Below, in pieces: positions 33,491-44,658 of a stretch of 64,000 nucleotides of DNA. The notes under the pieces were generated by a model. It was not told where the DNA came from. It saw nothing but the letters and a program-made list of their open reading frames with translations, and ran no database searches. A program made the translations under genes and the position numbers. Positions within the stretch are counted from its first letter, which is position 1. Every line of letters starts with the position of its first letter. This stretch comes from Nocardia yamanashiensis NBRC 100130 (lineage in GTDB: Bacteria > Actinomycetota > Actinomycetes > Mycobacteriales > Mycobacteriaceae), in contig NZ_BDCD01000008.1 in the NCBI RefSeq assembly GCF_001613325.1, positions 115,730 through 179,729 on the forward strand. Direction: 5' to 3'.

Positions 33491-36400
33491 CTACTCCTCC
33501 TCGATCGGCACCAGCCGCGCGAGCTCCACCCGGCTCCGCACTCCCAATTTCGGGAATGCCCGATACAGGTGATGCCCCACCGTCTTAGGACTGATCGACA
33601 ATCGCGCTCCGATCTCGTTATTGGTAGCGCCCCGCGCCGCCAGCCGCACCACCTGCATCTCCTGCGGCGTCAACACGTCCAGCACACCGCTTGTTCCGCG
33701 TGTGGCAACGGTCGCTTCCGTGTGATCAGGCCGGTTCCCGGGTGTATGGCGACGTGGTGCCGGTGGCGAAAACAGCCAGCCGGTCTGTACTTTTCGGATG
33801 GCGGTGATGCGTTGACCGGTCGCGGCACCGCATCCGCGCGGATCATTGTCGACATCGCGGTCAGCCGACCGGGATTCGGAGATGCCTGCGCCGTCGAGCA
33901 CGGCCGCGATCCGGGATGCGGCGGCGGCGCGCCGGCCGCGGCCGTTGGTATCCGGAGCGTTTCGGCTGCCGGGGGCGTTCGGGACGTGGGTATCGCCGGA
34001 TCCGCCTCGAACGGTGGCGAGTTCGTTCCACTCCGATGTGGGCTGGGCGGCAGTGCTGTTCGCACCGTCGCCCTGCTCGCCCCGGATCGGCACGCCGCCG
34101 GCGGCACACAGTTCGGCGTAGGCGCGGTCGGCCCAGGGGCGGGCGCGCAGGCGCTCGAAGGTGACCGAGGCGGAGCTCAGATGGGTGCGGGCGGTGAGGA
34201 GGCGGCGATTGCGGCGGAGCCATTCGCCGTAGAGCAGTTCGGTGCGGGCGTGATCGAACCGGCGTTCGGCGGTGGCGTGCAGGGCGAGGGCCTGTTCGAA
34301 GCGGGCGGGGTCACCGTCGAGCAGGGCCTGGCAGCGCAGGCGCAGGGCGCGGATCCAGGTGGTGCCGGTGGCGTCGGCGAACGCGGCGAGAGCGGCATAC
34401 GGTGCGGCGGCGCGGTCCGGGGTGCGGTGGCGCACAGCGGCTTCCACGCGGTCGGCGAGCAGGTGCGGCCATTGGCCGAGGGGGCGCAGGGGACCGGTGC
34501 CGAGCGCTTCGCCGCGATGCACGGCGGCCTCGAAATTGCCCTGGGCGAGATCCAGGAGCAGCAGCGCCCATTCGCAATGCGCGGCGTCGATGGTGTTGCG
34601 GCCGCGTTCGGCCCGCCGCGCCTGGCGTTCGGTCAGTTCCCGGCAGCGGTCCGCGTCGCCCCGAATGGCATTGAGCACGGCCAGGATCGATTCGGCGTGC
34701 AGCACCCGGTTCGGGAGTTCGCCGCCGTCGTTGAACCGGCCGACGTCCAGGCAGGACGCTTCCGCGGTCTGCGCGGCGAGCAGGCAGGACGCCTCCGCCG
34801 CGGCGAACTGGCCGAGGAGCAATTGCGTGGTGGCCAGCGAGGCGTGCACGGCGGGCGTACGGCAGATCATGCCGCGCGCGGTGTAGGCCCCGGCGACCTC
34901 GAGCAGCAGCTCGTGGGCGTCGTCGGTATCGCCGGTGAGCGCGGCCAGCAGCGCCAGCAGGAAACGCAGCGCCGGATCGGGCAGGTCCCGGCAGGCCGCC
35001 ACCGCCGCCCGGATGGCCGCCGCGCCCGCCTCGAATTGCCCGGTGAACAACAGATTCGGGCCTTCGACGGCGGCCAGCAGCGGTGCCCACGCCGTATCCA
35101 GCCGGAGCTCGCGCATGCGCCGCACCGCCGTCTGCGCGGCGGGCAGATCGCCGGTGGTCCAGGCCGCGCGGGCGGCATCCATCAATGCCACCGCCGCCTG
35201 TTCGGGATGGGTGGCGGCGAGCTCGTCGGCCGCGCCCAGCGACAGTTCGTAGGCGGCGGCGATGGACCCGTATTCGAAGGCCATGCGGGCCCGCAGGTTT
35301 CGCATAGTGGCGCGGTCGACGACATCCAGGGCGGTCGCATCGATCCGATCGGCCTGCGCCAGCGCCTGTTCCGGACGGCCCGCGTCGGCGAGCGCCTCTA
35401 CCGCGCGAATCCGCCGGGCGCCGCGCCGGATTCGATCCGGGCTGAGATTCGCGGCCCGCTCGAAAGCGGAGGCCGCGGCGGCATAGGCGGCGCGATCGTA
35501 GGCCCGGTCCGCGGCGGATTCCAGTGTGGCGGCGACGGTTTCGTCCGGGGCGGCGGTGGCGAAGGCCAGATGCCAGGCCTGCCGGTCCGGGTCGCCGGCC
35601 AGAGCTTCGGCCAGCGCGGCGTGGACGGCCAAGCGCTGGGTGAACGGGGCCAGCTGGTAGGCCGCCGCCCGTTTCAGCGGATGCCGGAAGGACACGGTGT
35701 CGCCGGAAACCGAGACCATGCAGGTGCGCTCGGCCGCCGTGAGCGCCTCGTCGCCGAGCCCGAGCCGCCGCAGCGCGCCCCGCACCACCCGCGCGTCGCC
35801 GGTCTCCTCGGCCGCCGCGACCAGCAGCGCCAGCCGGGCCGTTTCCGATTGCGCGGCAATCTGATCCTGATAACCGAGCCGGAGCCGATCCGGCAGCGGC
35901 AGCGGCCCGATGGGATGGGCGTCGAGGTCCATGCGCGGCAATTCCAGCACCGCCAGCGGATTTCCGGCCGCCTCGGCCAGCACCCGATCGCGCCGCTCCG
36001 GCAGCAGCGCGGGAAAGCGATCCCGCAGCAGCGCCCGCGACTGCTCGGCATCCAACGGCGACAGGCGCATCCGCTGCGTCACCCGCGGGGCGTACGGCGG
36101 CCGGGCCGCGAAGATCAGCAGGGCCCGGTCGCCGCCCAGCCGGTGCGCCGCGAACAGCAGCGCGTCCGCCGAGGGCCGATCCAGCCATTGGGCGTCGTCG
36201 ATCAGGCACAGCAGCGGCCCTGCCGCCGCCAGTTCCGCCAGCAACGCCACCGTCGCCCGACCCACCATGAACCGGTCGATGGGCGTCACGGCGCTCAACC
36301 CCAGCGCCCCGCGCAACGTGTCGCGATGCACCGCCGGCAGCTGCTCTACCCGATCCAGCACCGGGTACAGCAGCAATTGCAGCCCGGCGAACGGCAATTC

Positions 36401-36592
36401 GGATTCGCTCTCGATCCCGGAGCAGCGCAGCACCCGCCAGGAGTCGTCCACCAGCTCCGCGGCGCGCCGCAACAGCGCGGATTTCCCTTCGCCCGGATCG
36501 CCCAGCACCGCCAGCGCCCCGCCCCGGCCGTCCGCGGCCGCCGCGATCAGCGCATCGATCCGCCCCAGCTCCGCCGACCGGCCGTAAAGCAT
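33491..36592 (-). CDS. LAL-type LuxR transcriptional regulator, paralogue 2 with long linker
   Basis: About 1033 residues with the same layout as its neighbours: Walker A GDPGEGKS, Walker B CLIDDAQWLD, helical middle, and C-terminal HTH (LTPQEMQVVRLAARGATNNE, SPKTVGHHLYRAFPKLGV). A 110-130-residue low-complexity linker (roughly 33680-34090) separates the TPR region from the HTH, against 12-16 residues in the paralogues. ATG 36592 (MLYGRSAELGR) matches the paralogue start; the frame is open to GTG 36652. It is first in the operon with paralogue 1 and divergent from paralogue 3. Confidence 0.92.
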   Translation of the reverse strand: MLYGRSAELGRIDALIAAAADGRGGALAVLGDPGEGKSALLRRAAELVDDSWRVLRCSGIESESELPFAGLQLLLYPVLDRVEQLPAVHRDTLRGALGLSAVTPIDRFMVGRATVALLAELAAAGPLLCLIDDAQWLDRPSADALLFAAHRLGGDRALLIFAARPPYAPRVTQRMRLSPLDAEQSRALLRDRFPALLPERRDRVLAEAAGNPLAVLELPRMDLDAHPIGPLPLPDRLRLGYQDQIAAQSETARLALLVAAAEETGDARVVRGALRRLGLGDEALTAAERTCMVSVSGDTVSFRHPLKRAAAYQLAPFTQRLAVHAALAEALAGDPDRQAWHLAFATAAPDETVAATLESAADRAYDRAAYAAAASAFERAANLSPDRIRRGARRIRAVEALADAGRPEQALAQADRIDATALDVVDRATMRNLRARMAFEYGSIAAAYELSLGAADELAATHPEQAAVALMDAARAAWTTGDLPAAQTAVRRMRELRLDTAWAPLLAAVEGPNLLFTGQFEAGAAAIRAAVAACRDLPDPALRFLLALLAALTGDTDDAHELLLEVAGAYTARGMICRTPAVHASLATTQLLLGQFAAAEASCLLAAQTAEASCLDVGRFNDGGELPNRVLHAESILAVLNAIRGDADRCRELTERQARRAERGRNTIDAAHCEWALLLLDLAQGNFEAAVHRGEALGTGPLRPLGQWPHLLADRVEAAVRHRTPDRAAAPYAALAAFADATGTTWIRALRLRCQALLDGDPARFEQALALHATAERRFDHARTELLYGEWLRRNRRLLTARTHLSSASVTFERLRARPWADRAYAELCAAGGVPIRGEQGDGANSTAAQPTSEWNELATVRGGSGDTHVPNAPGSRNAPDTNGRGRRAAAASRIAAVLDGAGISESRSADRDVDNDPRGCGAATGQRITAIRKVQTGWLFSPPAPRRHTPGNRPDHTEATVATRGTSGVLDVLTPQEMQVVRLAARGATNNEIGARLSISPKTVGHHLYRAFPKLGVRSRVELARLVPIEEE

Positions 36593-36998
36593 GGTGCTCA
36601 AACTGTTTCGGTCGTCTCCCGGTAGCTCTCCGCCTGTTGCCTGGTCCCTCACTTTAGGTCATTCGCCCGATACCACCCGCCACGTTTCAACCCGCAGCAT
36701 CGTCATATGGGTAAGTACGCCGCGCCGGGGCGCTTCCCCTCATGAACCGAAGCCGCCGATGATTCACGCCGCATCGAATGGATATGCCTACCGTGGCCGC
36801 CCGATGCGGAAGTCGCGGCGGCTTCCCTGAACTGAGTGCTGGTCGGCCGGTTCGGCCCATCGCGGTTCCCAACCGCCGCGACGCCGGACCGGCGGGCACC
36901 CCCGCAGCGCTCGGGCGGGGTCTCGGAGGCACATCCCTCCGGGGCCCCGCGCTTCCCTTCGTTTGCTCCCGATCCGGCCAGGGGCTTAGGTTGTCGAT
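36593..36998. other. Divergent intergenic region between LAL paralogues 2 and 3
   Basis: These 406 bp separate the starts of two divergent LAL genes. Short overlapping ORFs exist in several frames, but none has a ribosome-binding site or recognisable sequence. A slightly AT-richer segment near 36700-36715 (GTCATATGGGTAAGTAC) could hold a promoter. A GC-rich stretch at about 36895-36965 is similar in character to other non-coding elements in the window. Confidence 0.5.
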
Positions 36999-39680
36999 GT
37001 GCTGTACGGTCGGTTTCGCGAAATGCAGCAGCTCGGCACCCTGCTGGATGCCGCCGCCGCGGGCCGCAGCGCCGTATCGGCACTGGTCGCCGAAGCCGGC
37101 GAAGGCAAATCCGCACTGCTGCAGTACGCCCGGGAACTGGCCGGCCCGCATTGGCGGGTGCTGCGCTGTTCCGGCGTCGAGAGCGAATCCGAACTGCCCT
37201 TCGCGGGCCTGCAGATGCTGCTCGGCCCCGCCCTCGAACGCATCGACCATCTGCCCGATCCGCAGCATCGCGCGCTCGGCGGCGCGCTCGGGCTCTGCCC
37301 TTCGGACGGCGCCGACCGCTTCCTGATCGGCGTCGCCACCCTCACCCTGCTCGCCGAACTCTCCGCCGACGGCCCGGTGCTCTGCCTGATCGACGACGCC
37401 CAATGGCTGGACCGCCCGTCCGCAGACGCGCTGCGCTTCGCCGCCCGCCGGCTCGGCGCGGAAGGCATCGTCATGCTCTTCGCCGCGCGCCGCGAATTCG
37501 ATTGCGGCGGACTGCCCGAACTGCGCCTCGGCGCGCTCGACGCCACCGCCGCCGCCGAACTGCTGCACGACCGCTGGCCCGGCCTCACCCCCGACCAGCG
37601 CGACCGGGTGCTCGCCGAGGCCGCCGGAAACCCGTTGGCGCTGCTGGAATTCCCGCACATGAACCGGGACGCCTCACCCGCCGAACCGCTGCCGCTGCCG
37701 GTACGGCTGCAATCGGGTTACGAACAGCAGATCGGGCGGGAGAACGAAGGCGCGCGCATCGCCATGCTGGTGGTCGCCGCCGAGGAGAGCGGCGACCTTG
37801 GCCTGGTGCTGCACGCCCTGCAACTGCTCGGGCACGGCGCCGACGCGCTCGCCCGCGCCGAACAGGCCGGCATGGTGGTGATCACCGGGCAGGCCGTGAC
37901 CTTCCGGCATCCACTGCGGCGCTCGGCCGCCTATCACGCCGCCTCCTTCACCCAGCGGCTCGCCGTGCACGCCGCCCTGGCCACCGTGCTCGCCGACGAT
38001 CCGGCCCGGCGTGCCTGGCATCTCGCCGCCGCCAGCACCGGACCCGACGAATCCGCCGCGGCCGCACTGGAAGCCGCCGCCGAACTGGCCCGCGAACGCA
38101 CCGGGCACGCCTCGGCCGCAGTCGCCCTGGAACGCGCGGCCCGGCTCACCCCCGATCCGGCCGCCCGCGCCGGGCGCATGGTGCTCGCCGTCGAGGCCGC
38201 CGCGTACGGCGGGCACACCGAGCGCGCGCAACGCCTCGCCGACGAAGCCGAACGGCTGCCGCTCGGCCCCAGCGAACGGGCCCGGGTGGTGGGCACGCGG
38301 GGACTCATCGAATTCGAATTCGGTTCGCTGCGCCGGGCGCATCAGCTCATGCTCGACGCCGCCGGGTACGTCACCGAGGCCGAACCGGCGCGGGCCTCCT
38401 GGCTGCTGGTGGAGGCCGGGCGCATCGCCTGGACCGCCGGCGACGCCGCGAGCTGCGTGGTGGCGCACGATCGGCTGGCGGCGCTGCCCGCGGACCAGGT
38501 GGCGATACCGCTGTCGGCGCTGCGCGGCGGAATGGCCATTCTGGAGGGCGATCTGGCCGAGGGCGTCGCCCTGATCCGGGCCAATGTCGCGTTCGCGCCG
38601 GCGGTGCCGCTCGAAATGATCTCGCTGCGCATGGCTTTCGCGCTCCAGGCCGCGCTGATCGGCGATATGGTCAGCGCGCGTGAGCAATTGACCGAACTGT
38701 CCGATGTGGTGCGTGATCGCGGCATGGTCGGCTGGTGGCCCACCATCGGCTGCACGCTGGCCACCGCCGAGTTCATTCTGGGGCGCCTGCGCGAAGCCGA
38801 GGTGATCGCCGCCGAAGTGGTGCGCATCGCGACCGATATCGGGCATCCCAATCGCGTCGCCGGGGCCGAAGCCGTCCTGGCGCTCATCGCCGCGCTGCAA
38901 GGCGACGAACAGCGCTGCCGCGAACTGGCCGAACGCAATCTGCGCAGCGCCACCGGCGATCACAGCGCCGTCGACGCCACCCATTGCGAATGGGCGCTGG
39001 CGCTGCTCGACCTCGGCCAGGGACGGCACGGACAAGCCCTCGAACGGCTCGAGGCGCAACACCAGTTGCCGTCGCAGGCGCGCGGGCACTGGCTGGATCT
39101 GCTGTCCGATCTCGTCGAAGCGGCCGTGCGCGCCCGGCAGCCCGGACGCGCCGACGCCGCCCTGGCCGAAATGACGGAGTGGGCCAAGGCCATCGACAGT
39201 CCGTGGGCCGACGGTCTGGTGTGCGGCTCGCGGGCCCTGCTGAACGGGGACGGCGCGCTGTTCGCCCGCGCGCTGGAACTGCACGCCACCGCCGAACGCT
39301 GGTACGACCACGCCCGCACCGCGCTGGTCTACGGCGAATGGCTGCGCCGCGAACGCCGGATGGCCGAGGCCCGCACCCAGCTGCGCAAGGCCCTGGAGAC
39401 CTTCGACCGGCTGGGTATGACGCCGTGGGCCGAACACGCCCGGATGGAATTGCGCGCCGCGGGTGAGGGTTCCGTGCCCGAACCCGAGAACAATGTGGTC
39501 GCGCTGCTCACCCCGCAGGAACTCCAGGTGGTGCGGCTGGCCGCGGAGGGCGCCACCAACAAGGAGATCGCCGCCCAGCTGTTCCTGAGCCCGAAAACCG
39601 TGGGCCACCACCTGTATCGGGCGTTTCCCAAGCTCGGCGTCAGCAATCGGGTGGAGCTGGCGCGGCTGCGGCTGGCCTGA
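36999..39680 (+). CDS. LAL-type LuxR transcriptional regulator, paralogue 3
   Basis: The 893-residue paralogue of the two preceding regulators runs on the opposite strand. It starts VLYGRFREMQQLG. The Walker A region reads AEAGEGKS, with the first Gly of the P-loop replaced by Ala; Walker B is CLIDDAQWLD. The C-terminal HTH is LTPQELQVVRLAAEGATNKE followed by SPKTVGHHLYRAFPKLGVSN. The GTG start at 36999 has no ribosome-binding site (upstream GGTTGTCGAT), so translation may be leaderless. Close similarity to paralogues 1 and 2 indicates local duplication and inversion. Confidence 0.93.
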   Translation: MLYGRFREMQQLGTLLDAAAAGRSAVSALVAEAGEGKSALLQYARELAGPHWRVLRCSGVESESELPFAGLQMLLGPALERIDHLPDPQHRALGGALGLCPSDGADRFLIGVATLTLLAELSADGPVLCLIDDAQWLDRPSADALRFAARRLGAEGIVMLFAARREFDCGGLPELRLGALDATAAAELLHDRWPGLTPDQRDRVLAEAAGNPLALLEFPHMNRDASPAEPLPLPVRLQSGYEQQIGRENEGARIAMLVVAAEESGDLGLVLHALQLLGHGADALARAEQAGMVVITGQAVTFRHPLRRSAAYHAASFTQRLAVHAALATVLADDPARRAWHLAAASTGPDESAAAALEAAAELARERTGHASAAVALERAARLTPDPAARAGRMVLAVEAAAYGGHTERAQRLADEAERLPLGPSERARVVGTRGLIEFEFGSLRRAHQLMLDAAGYVTEAEPARASWLLVEAGRIAWTAGDAASCVVAHDRLAALPADQVAIPLSALRGGMAILEGDLAEGVALIRANVAFAPAVPLEMISLRMAFALQAALIGDMVSAREQLTELSDVVRDRGMVGWWPTIGCTLATAEFILGRLREAEVIAAEVVRIATDIGHPNRVAGAEAVLALIAALQGDEQRCRELAERNLRSATGDHSAVDATHCEWALALLDLGQGRHGQALERLEAQHQLPSQARGHWLDLLSDLVEAAVRARQPGRADAALAEMTEWAKAIDSPWADGLVCGSRALLNGDGALFARALELHATAERWYDHARTALVYGEWLRRERRMAEARTQLRKALETFDRLGMTPWAEHARMELRAAGEGSVPEPENNVVALLTPQELQVVRLAAEGATNKEIAAQLFLSPKTVGHHLYRAFPKLGVSNRVELARLRLA

Positions 39681-39799
39681 GCGCCGGGCGCGCCGCCTGG
39701 CGAGCCGTGCGGAACCGCCACCACCGCAGCGGGATTCGATTCACAATGATCGGGTAACCGTAGGTACGGGGGTTCCGCATCGCCACCTCGGGGGAGGCC

Positions 39800-40888
39800 A
39801 TGGTCACCGCACACCAAGATCCCGGGCGCGCCGGCGAATCCGGAACCGTGGTCGATCGGGTCTTCGCCGCGCTGCTGGTGTTCTGCGCGACCCTGGCGCT
39901 GGCCGAACTGGTCGCCATGCTGCTCGGCGACGCGCGCGATCGGTATCAGACCTGGTATCTGGACGCGCTCATCTATCTGCCGCCCGGTGGGGCGATTCTG
40001 CTGGTGGGGGCGCTGCTGGTTCCGCTGGTACGGCGCCGCCGCTTCCGGGCCACCCTGGTGCGCGGCATCGGGGCGGTGGCGATCGGGCTGCTCTTCGGCA
40101 ATGCCCTGTGGGCGGGGCTGAAACTGTCGGTGGTACTGGATTCGAGCCTGGAGCTGAACCGGACCGGACTGCTGGTTCGCTTCTGGGTCAGCGTGATTCT
40201 GGCCGGGGTGTCGGCGCTGGCGGGGGTGCTGGGCGTGCTGGCCGCCGTGGTGGACCGGCCGCGCGGAACCGGCGCGCGCTCCGGCGTCGGCCCGCGCGTG
40301 GCCCGATCCGATCGGCTGCTGGCGTTGCTGCTGCTGACCGGGGTCCTGGCCGCCGTGGCCGGCACCTTTCTCACCCAGTGCTATCTGCGGACCCGGCTGG
40401 AACCGACACCGTTCTCGTTCGGCGAGACCCAGACCCGGGTCGATGCCTTCACCGCGCTGGACCTGCTACCCAGCCTGCACGTGTATCTACCCTGGCTGGG
40501 AGTCTGGGGCGGGGCCGGCGTGCTGCTCGCCATCGGCAGCCAGTACCGGCTGACCACGCCCCGGCCCGAACTGCGCACCGCCGCACTGCTGTTCGCGGGC
40601 GTCGGGCTGGGACCGGCCGTGCACGTGCTCGCCGCCGACTGGGCCACCTACCGGGACCGGCACGAATACCTGTATCGCGGACTGCTCGAAGTCCGGCTGG
40701 GCCCCGGCTGTCTCGCGTTCGTGCTGGCGGGGGTGCTGCTGAGCGCCGCGCTGGCCGCCGGGTTCCGGGTGCTGACGCATCCGCCGGCGGACCCGGATCC
40801 GGCTGTCACCGAGGCGGATTCGACGCCGGCTCCGGACACCCCGCCCGCCGCGGTGGAGCCGGAGCCGTACACCATCGACGACTGGTGA
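39800..40888 (+). CDS. Polytopic membrane protein of unknown function
   Basis: The 362-residue protein has about seven hydrophobic segments (for example FAALLVFCATLALAELVAML, ALIYLPPGGAILLVGALLV, LLALLLLTGVLAAVAGTFL) and a Pro/Ala/Glu-rich cytoplasmic C-terminal tail ending in YTIDDW. A loop with TRLEPTPFSFGETQTRVDAF lies between helices. The family is not recognised. The ATG is preceded by GGGGAGG. It ends directly against the convergent pgi gene. Confidence 0.75.
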   Translation: MVTAHQDPGRAGESGTVVDRVFAALLVFCATLALAELVAMLLGDARDRYQTWYLDALIYLPPGGAILLVGALLVPLVRRRRFRATLVRGIGAVAIGLLFGNALWAGLKLSVVLDSSLELNRTGLLVRFWVSVILAGVSALAGVLGVLAAVVDRPRGTGARSGVGPRVARSDRLLALLLLTGVLAAVAGTFLTQCYLRTRLEPTPFSFGETQTRVDAFTALDLLPSLHVYLPWLGVWGGAGVLLAIGSQYRLTTPRPELRTAALLFAGVGLGPAVHVLAADWATYRDRHEYLYRGLLEVRLGPGCLAFVLAGVLLSAALAAGFRVLTHPPADPDPAVTEADSTPAPDTPPAAVEPEPYTIDDW

Positions 40889-42529
<1,641 letters not shown>

Positions 42530-42613
42530 GTTCGCCGAGGGTACAACCCTCTCCTGCGACCCGCAGGTAACAACCACCAACTCGCGGGTTGTCTCGGGTG
42601 GGAAGGACGCACA

Positions 42614-42709
42614 AAGCTCGCGGCCGTCTCGTTCTGGACTGAGCGGAGCGGGGGAGCGAAGCGGAGGAGCGGAGGGAGGGAAGAACGAGACATGAGGGCC
42701 GCGAGCCTT
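42614..42709. repeat. Intergenic inverted-repeat element with purine-rich centre
   Basis: The left arm 42614-42635 (AAGCTCGCGGCC then GTCTCGTTCT) is complementary to the right arm 42682-42709 (AGAACGAGAC ... GGCCGCGAGCCTT), with small bulges. The 46-bp centre is a purine-rich run of GAGCGGAG/GGAGCGAAG-like units. It could fold into one large hairpin between the divergent pgi and gabD genes. It looks like a dispersed intergenic element rather than a simple terminator. Confidence 0.6.
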
Positions 42710-42755
42710 CCCGAAGCGAAGCGTAGGGAAATCGGACAGAGCATAGGCTGGCGGG

Positions 42756-44207
42756 ATGGTGTCGGAACGCGAAGTACTCGAGTCCATTCCTACGCAGCTC
42801 TGGATCGGCGGGCCGGTCGATGCCACGGGAGGCAAGACCTTCCCGGTGCACAATCCGGCGACGGGGGAGACCCTGGTCGAAGTCGCCGACGCCAGTCCCG
42901 AGGACGCCGTGCGCGCGCTCGACGCGGCCGCTGCGGTGCAGGCCGAATGGGCCGCCACCCCGGCCCGCGAGCGCGGGGAGATCCTGCGCGCGGTCTTCGA
43001 GGCCATCACCGCGCGCGCCGAGGAATTCGCGCTGCTGATGACCCTCGAGATGGGTAAGGCGCTCCCCGAGAGCCGCAACGAGGTCCGCTACGGCGCGGAG
43101 TTCTTCCGCTGGTTCAGCGAGGAGGCCGTGCGCGTGCACGGGCGCTATCAGCACGCGCCCGCCGGGACCGGCCGCATCCTGGTGCACAAACAGCCCGTCG
43201 GCCCCTGCCTGGCCATCACCCCGTGGAACTTCCCACTCGCCATGGGCACCCGCAAGATCGGCCCCGCCCTGGCCGCCGGCTGCACCATGATCGTCAAGCC
43301 CGCCGGCGAAACCCCGCTGACCATGCTGGCGCTGGCCAAGCTGTGCAGCGAGGCGGGTCTGCCCGACGGCGTGCTGTCGGTCATCACCACCAGCCGCTCC
43401 AGCGCGGTGACCGCCCCGCTGCTCACCGATCCGCGCCTGCGCAAGCTCACCTTCACCGGCTCGACCGGCGTCGGCAAGAAGCTGGTCGAGGCGTCCGCGC
43501 ACGGCCTGCTGCGCACCTCCATGGAACTCGGCGGCAACGCCCCCTTCGTGGTCTTCGACGATGCCGATCTCGATGCCGCCGTGCAGGGCGCGCTGCTGGC
43601 CAAACTGCGCAACGGCGGCGAAGCCTGTACCGCCGCGAACCGATTCCACGTGCAGAACTCGGTGCGCGCCGAGTTCACCGAGAAGCTGGTGGCCGCCATG
43701 GGCGAATACAAACTCGGCCCCGGCACCGACCCCGCCACCACGCTCGGGCCGCTGGTGAACGAGGACCAGCTGAACACCGTCACCGAGCTGGTCGACGACG
43801 CGGTCGCGGCGGGCGCGGAGGTGAAGCTCGGCGGTAAGGCTCCGGGCGGTCCGGGCTGGTTCTATCCGGCCACCGTGCTCAGCGATCTGCCGGCCTCGGC
43901 GCGGATTCTGCGCGAGGAAGTGTTCGGACCGGTCGCCCCCATCGTCGGCTTCGATACCGAGGAAGAGGGCCTGGCCGCCGCCAACAACACCGAATTCGGC
44001 CTGGTCGCATACGTTTACACGCGGAGCCTGGACCGTGCCCTGCGCGTCGCCGAGGGCCTGGAGACCGGCATGGTCGGCGTCAATCGCGGCGTCATCTCCG
44101 ACCCGGCCGCGCCCTTCGGTGGCGTCAAGGAATCCGGGTTCGGCCGCGAGGGCGGGTTCGAGGGCATCGAGGAATATCTCGACACGAAGTACATCGCCCT
44201 GCCGTGA
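42756..44207 (+). CDS. gabD: Succinate-semialdehyde dehydrogenase
   Basis: This 483-residue aldehyde dehydrogenase oxidises succinate semialdehyde to succinate with NAD(P). The sequence has the [20 protein letters not shown] nucleotide-binding stretch, [11 protein letters not shown], the catalytic Glu in [12 protein letters not shown], the catalytic Cys in [12 protein letters not shown], and [10 protein letters not shown]. The [13 protein letters not shown] ending is typical of the GabD subgroup. It feeds the TCA cycle at the level of succinate, matching the nearby sucCD genes. It interrupts an order otherwise like M. tuberculosis. The start is ATG 42756. Confidence 0.93.
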   Translation: MVSEREVLESIPTQLWIGGPVDATGGKTFPVHNPATGETLVEVADASPEDAVRALDAAAAVQAEWAATPARERGEILRAVFEAITARAEEFALLMTLEMGKALPESRNEVRYGAEFFRWFSEEAVRVHGRYQHAPAGTGRILVHKQPVGPCLAITPWNFPLAMGTRKIGPALAAGCTMIVKPAGETPLTMLALAKLCSEAGLPDGVLSVITTSRSSAVTAPLLTDPRLRKLTFTGSTGVGKKLVEASAHGLLRTSMELGGNAPFVVFDDADLDAAVQGALLAKLRNGGEACTAANRFHVQNSVRAEFTEKLVAAMGEYKLGPGTDPATTLGPLVNEDQLNTVTELVDDAVAAGAEVKLGGKAPGGPGWFYPATVLSDLPASARILREEVFGPVAPIVGFDTEEEGLAAANNTEFGLVAYVYTRSLDRALRVAEGLETGMVGVNRGVISDPAAPFGGVKESGFGREGGFEGIEEYLDTKYIALP

Positions 44208-44271
44208 GGCTTTCCGGGCGCGGCCGGTCGGCCGCGCCCGGGCCTGTTCGCCGGTGGGCGGAAATGAAGAA

Positions 44272-44300
44272 CCGCCCCGGGGTTTACACACCCGGGGCGG
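44272..44300. terminator. Strong bidirectional hairpin terminator
   Basis: CCGCCCCGGG (44272-44281) and CCCGGGGCGG (44291-44300) form a perfect 10-bp GC stem with a 9-base loop between the convergent gabD and chorismate mutase genes. It serves both strands. There is no long T-run. Confidence 0.75.
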
Positions 44301-44352
44301 CCTGGGGCGGGGTACCCGCGCGTCAACGTAGGTACCGCGTGGTTCTAGGGGG

Positions 44353-44658
44353 TTAGTGGCCCAGCCGGCCGCGACCCAATCGCAGCAACAGCATGGCGAG
44401 GGTGTGACCCTCCTGGCCCAGTTCGCTGAAGCGCTCGAGCACCTTCATCTCACGGGAATGCACCAGCTTGGGGCCGCCATTGGCCATGCGCGTGCGGCCG
44501 ATGATGCGCGAGACTTCGGTCCGCCGTTTGATGGCGGCCAGGATCTCGGCGTCGAGCTTGTCGATCTCCTTGCGAAGCGTGTCGATCTCCGCTTCGGAGG
44601 GCAGGGCGGCGTCCGCCCCGGTGGCAGGCTCGGTTTGTCCCGTAGTCGAGATGCTCAT
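44353..44658 (-). CDS. Chorismate mutase, AroQ type
   Basis: The 101-residue all-helical enzyme converts chorismate to prephenate for Phe and Tyr synthesis. EIDTLRKEIDKLDAEILAAI is the first AroQ helix, RRTEVSRIIGRTR follows, and the C-terminal LLLRLGRGRLGH is identical in kind to the M. tuberculosis Rv0948c tail, through which that enzyme is activated by DAHP synthase. A non-covalent complex with AroG is therefore likely. ATG 44658 has GAGGAG 7 bases upstream. It is divergent from uvrD1. Confidence 0.93.
   Translation of the reverse strand: MSISTTGQTEPATGADAALPSEAEIDTLRKEIDKLDAEILAAIKRRTEVSRIIGRTRMANGGPKLVHSREMKVLERFSELGQEGHTLAMLLLRLGRGRLGH

Noticed and set aside
33077..36625. Very long open frame on the plus strand antisense to LAL paralogues
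   Set aside because: It is antisense to two clear LuxR-type genes, has Arg/Gly/Gln-rich shadow composition and no recognisable domain.
36687..37658. Minus-strand open frame covering the LAL intergenic gap
   Set aside because: It is mostly antisense to LAL paralogue 3 and has no start signal or recognisable domain.
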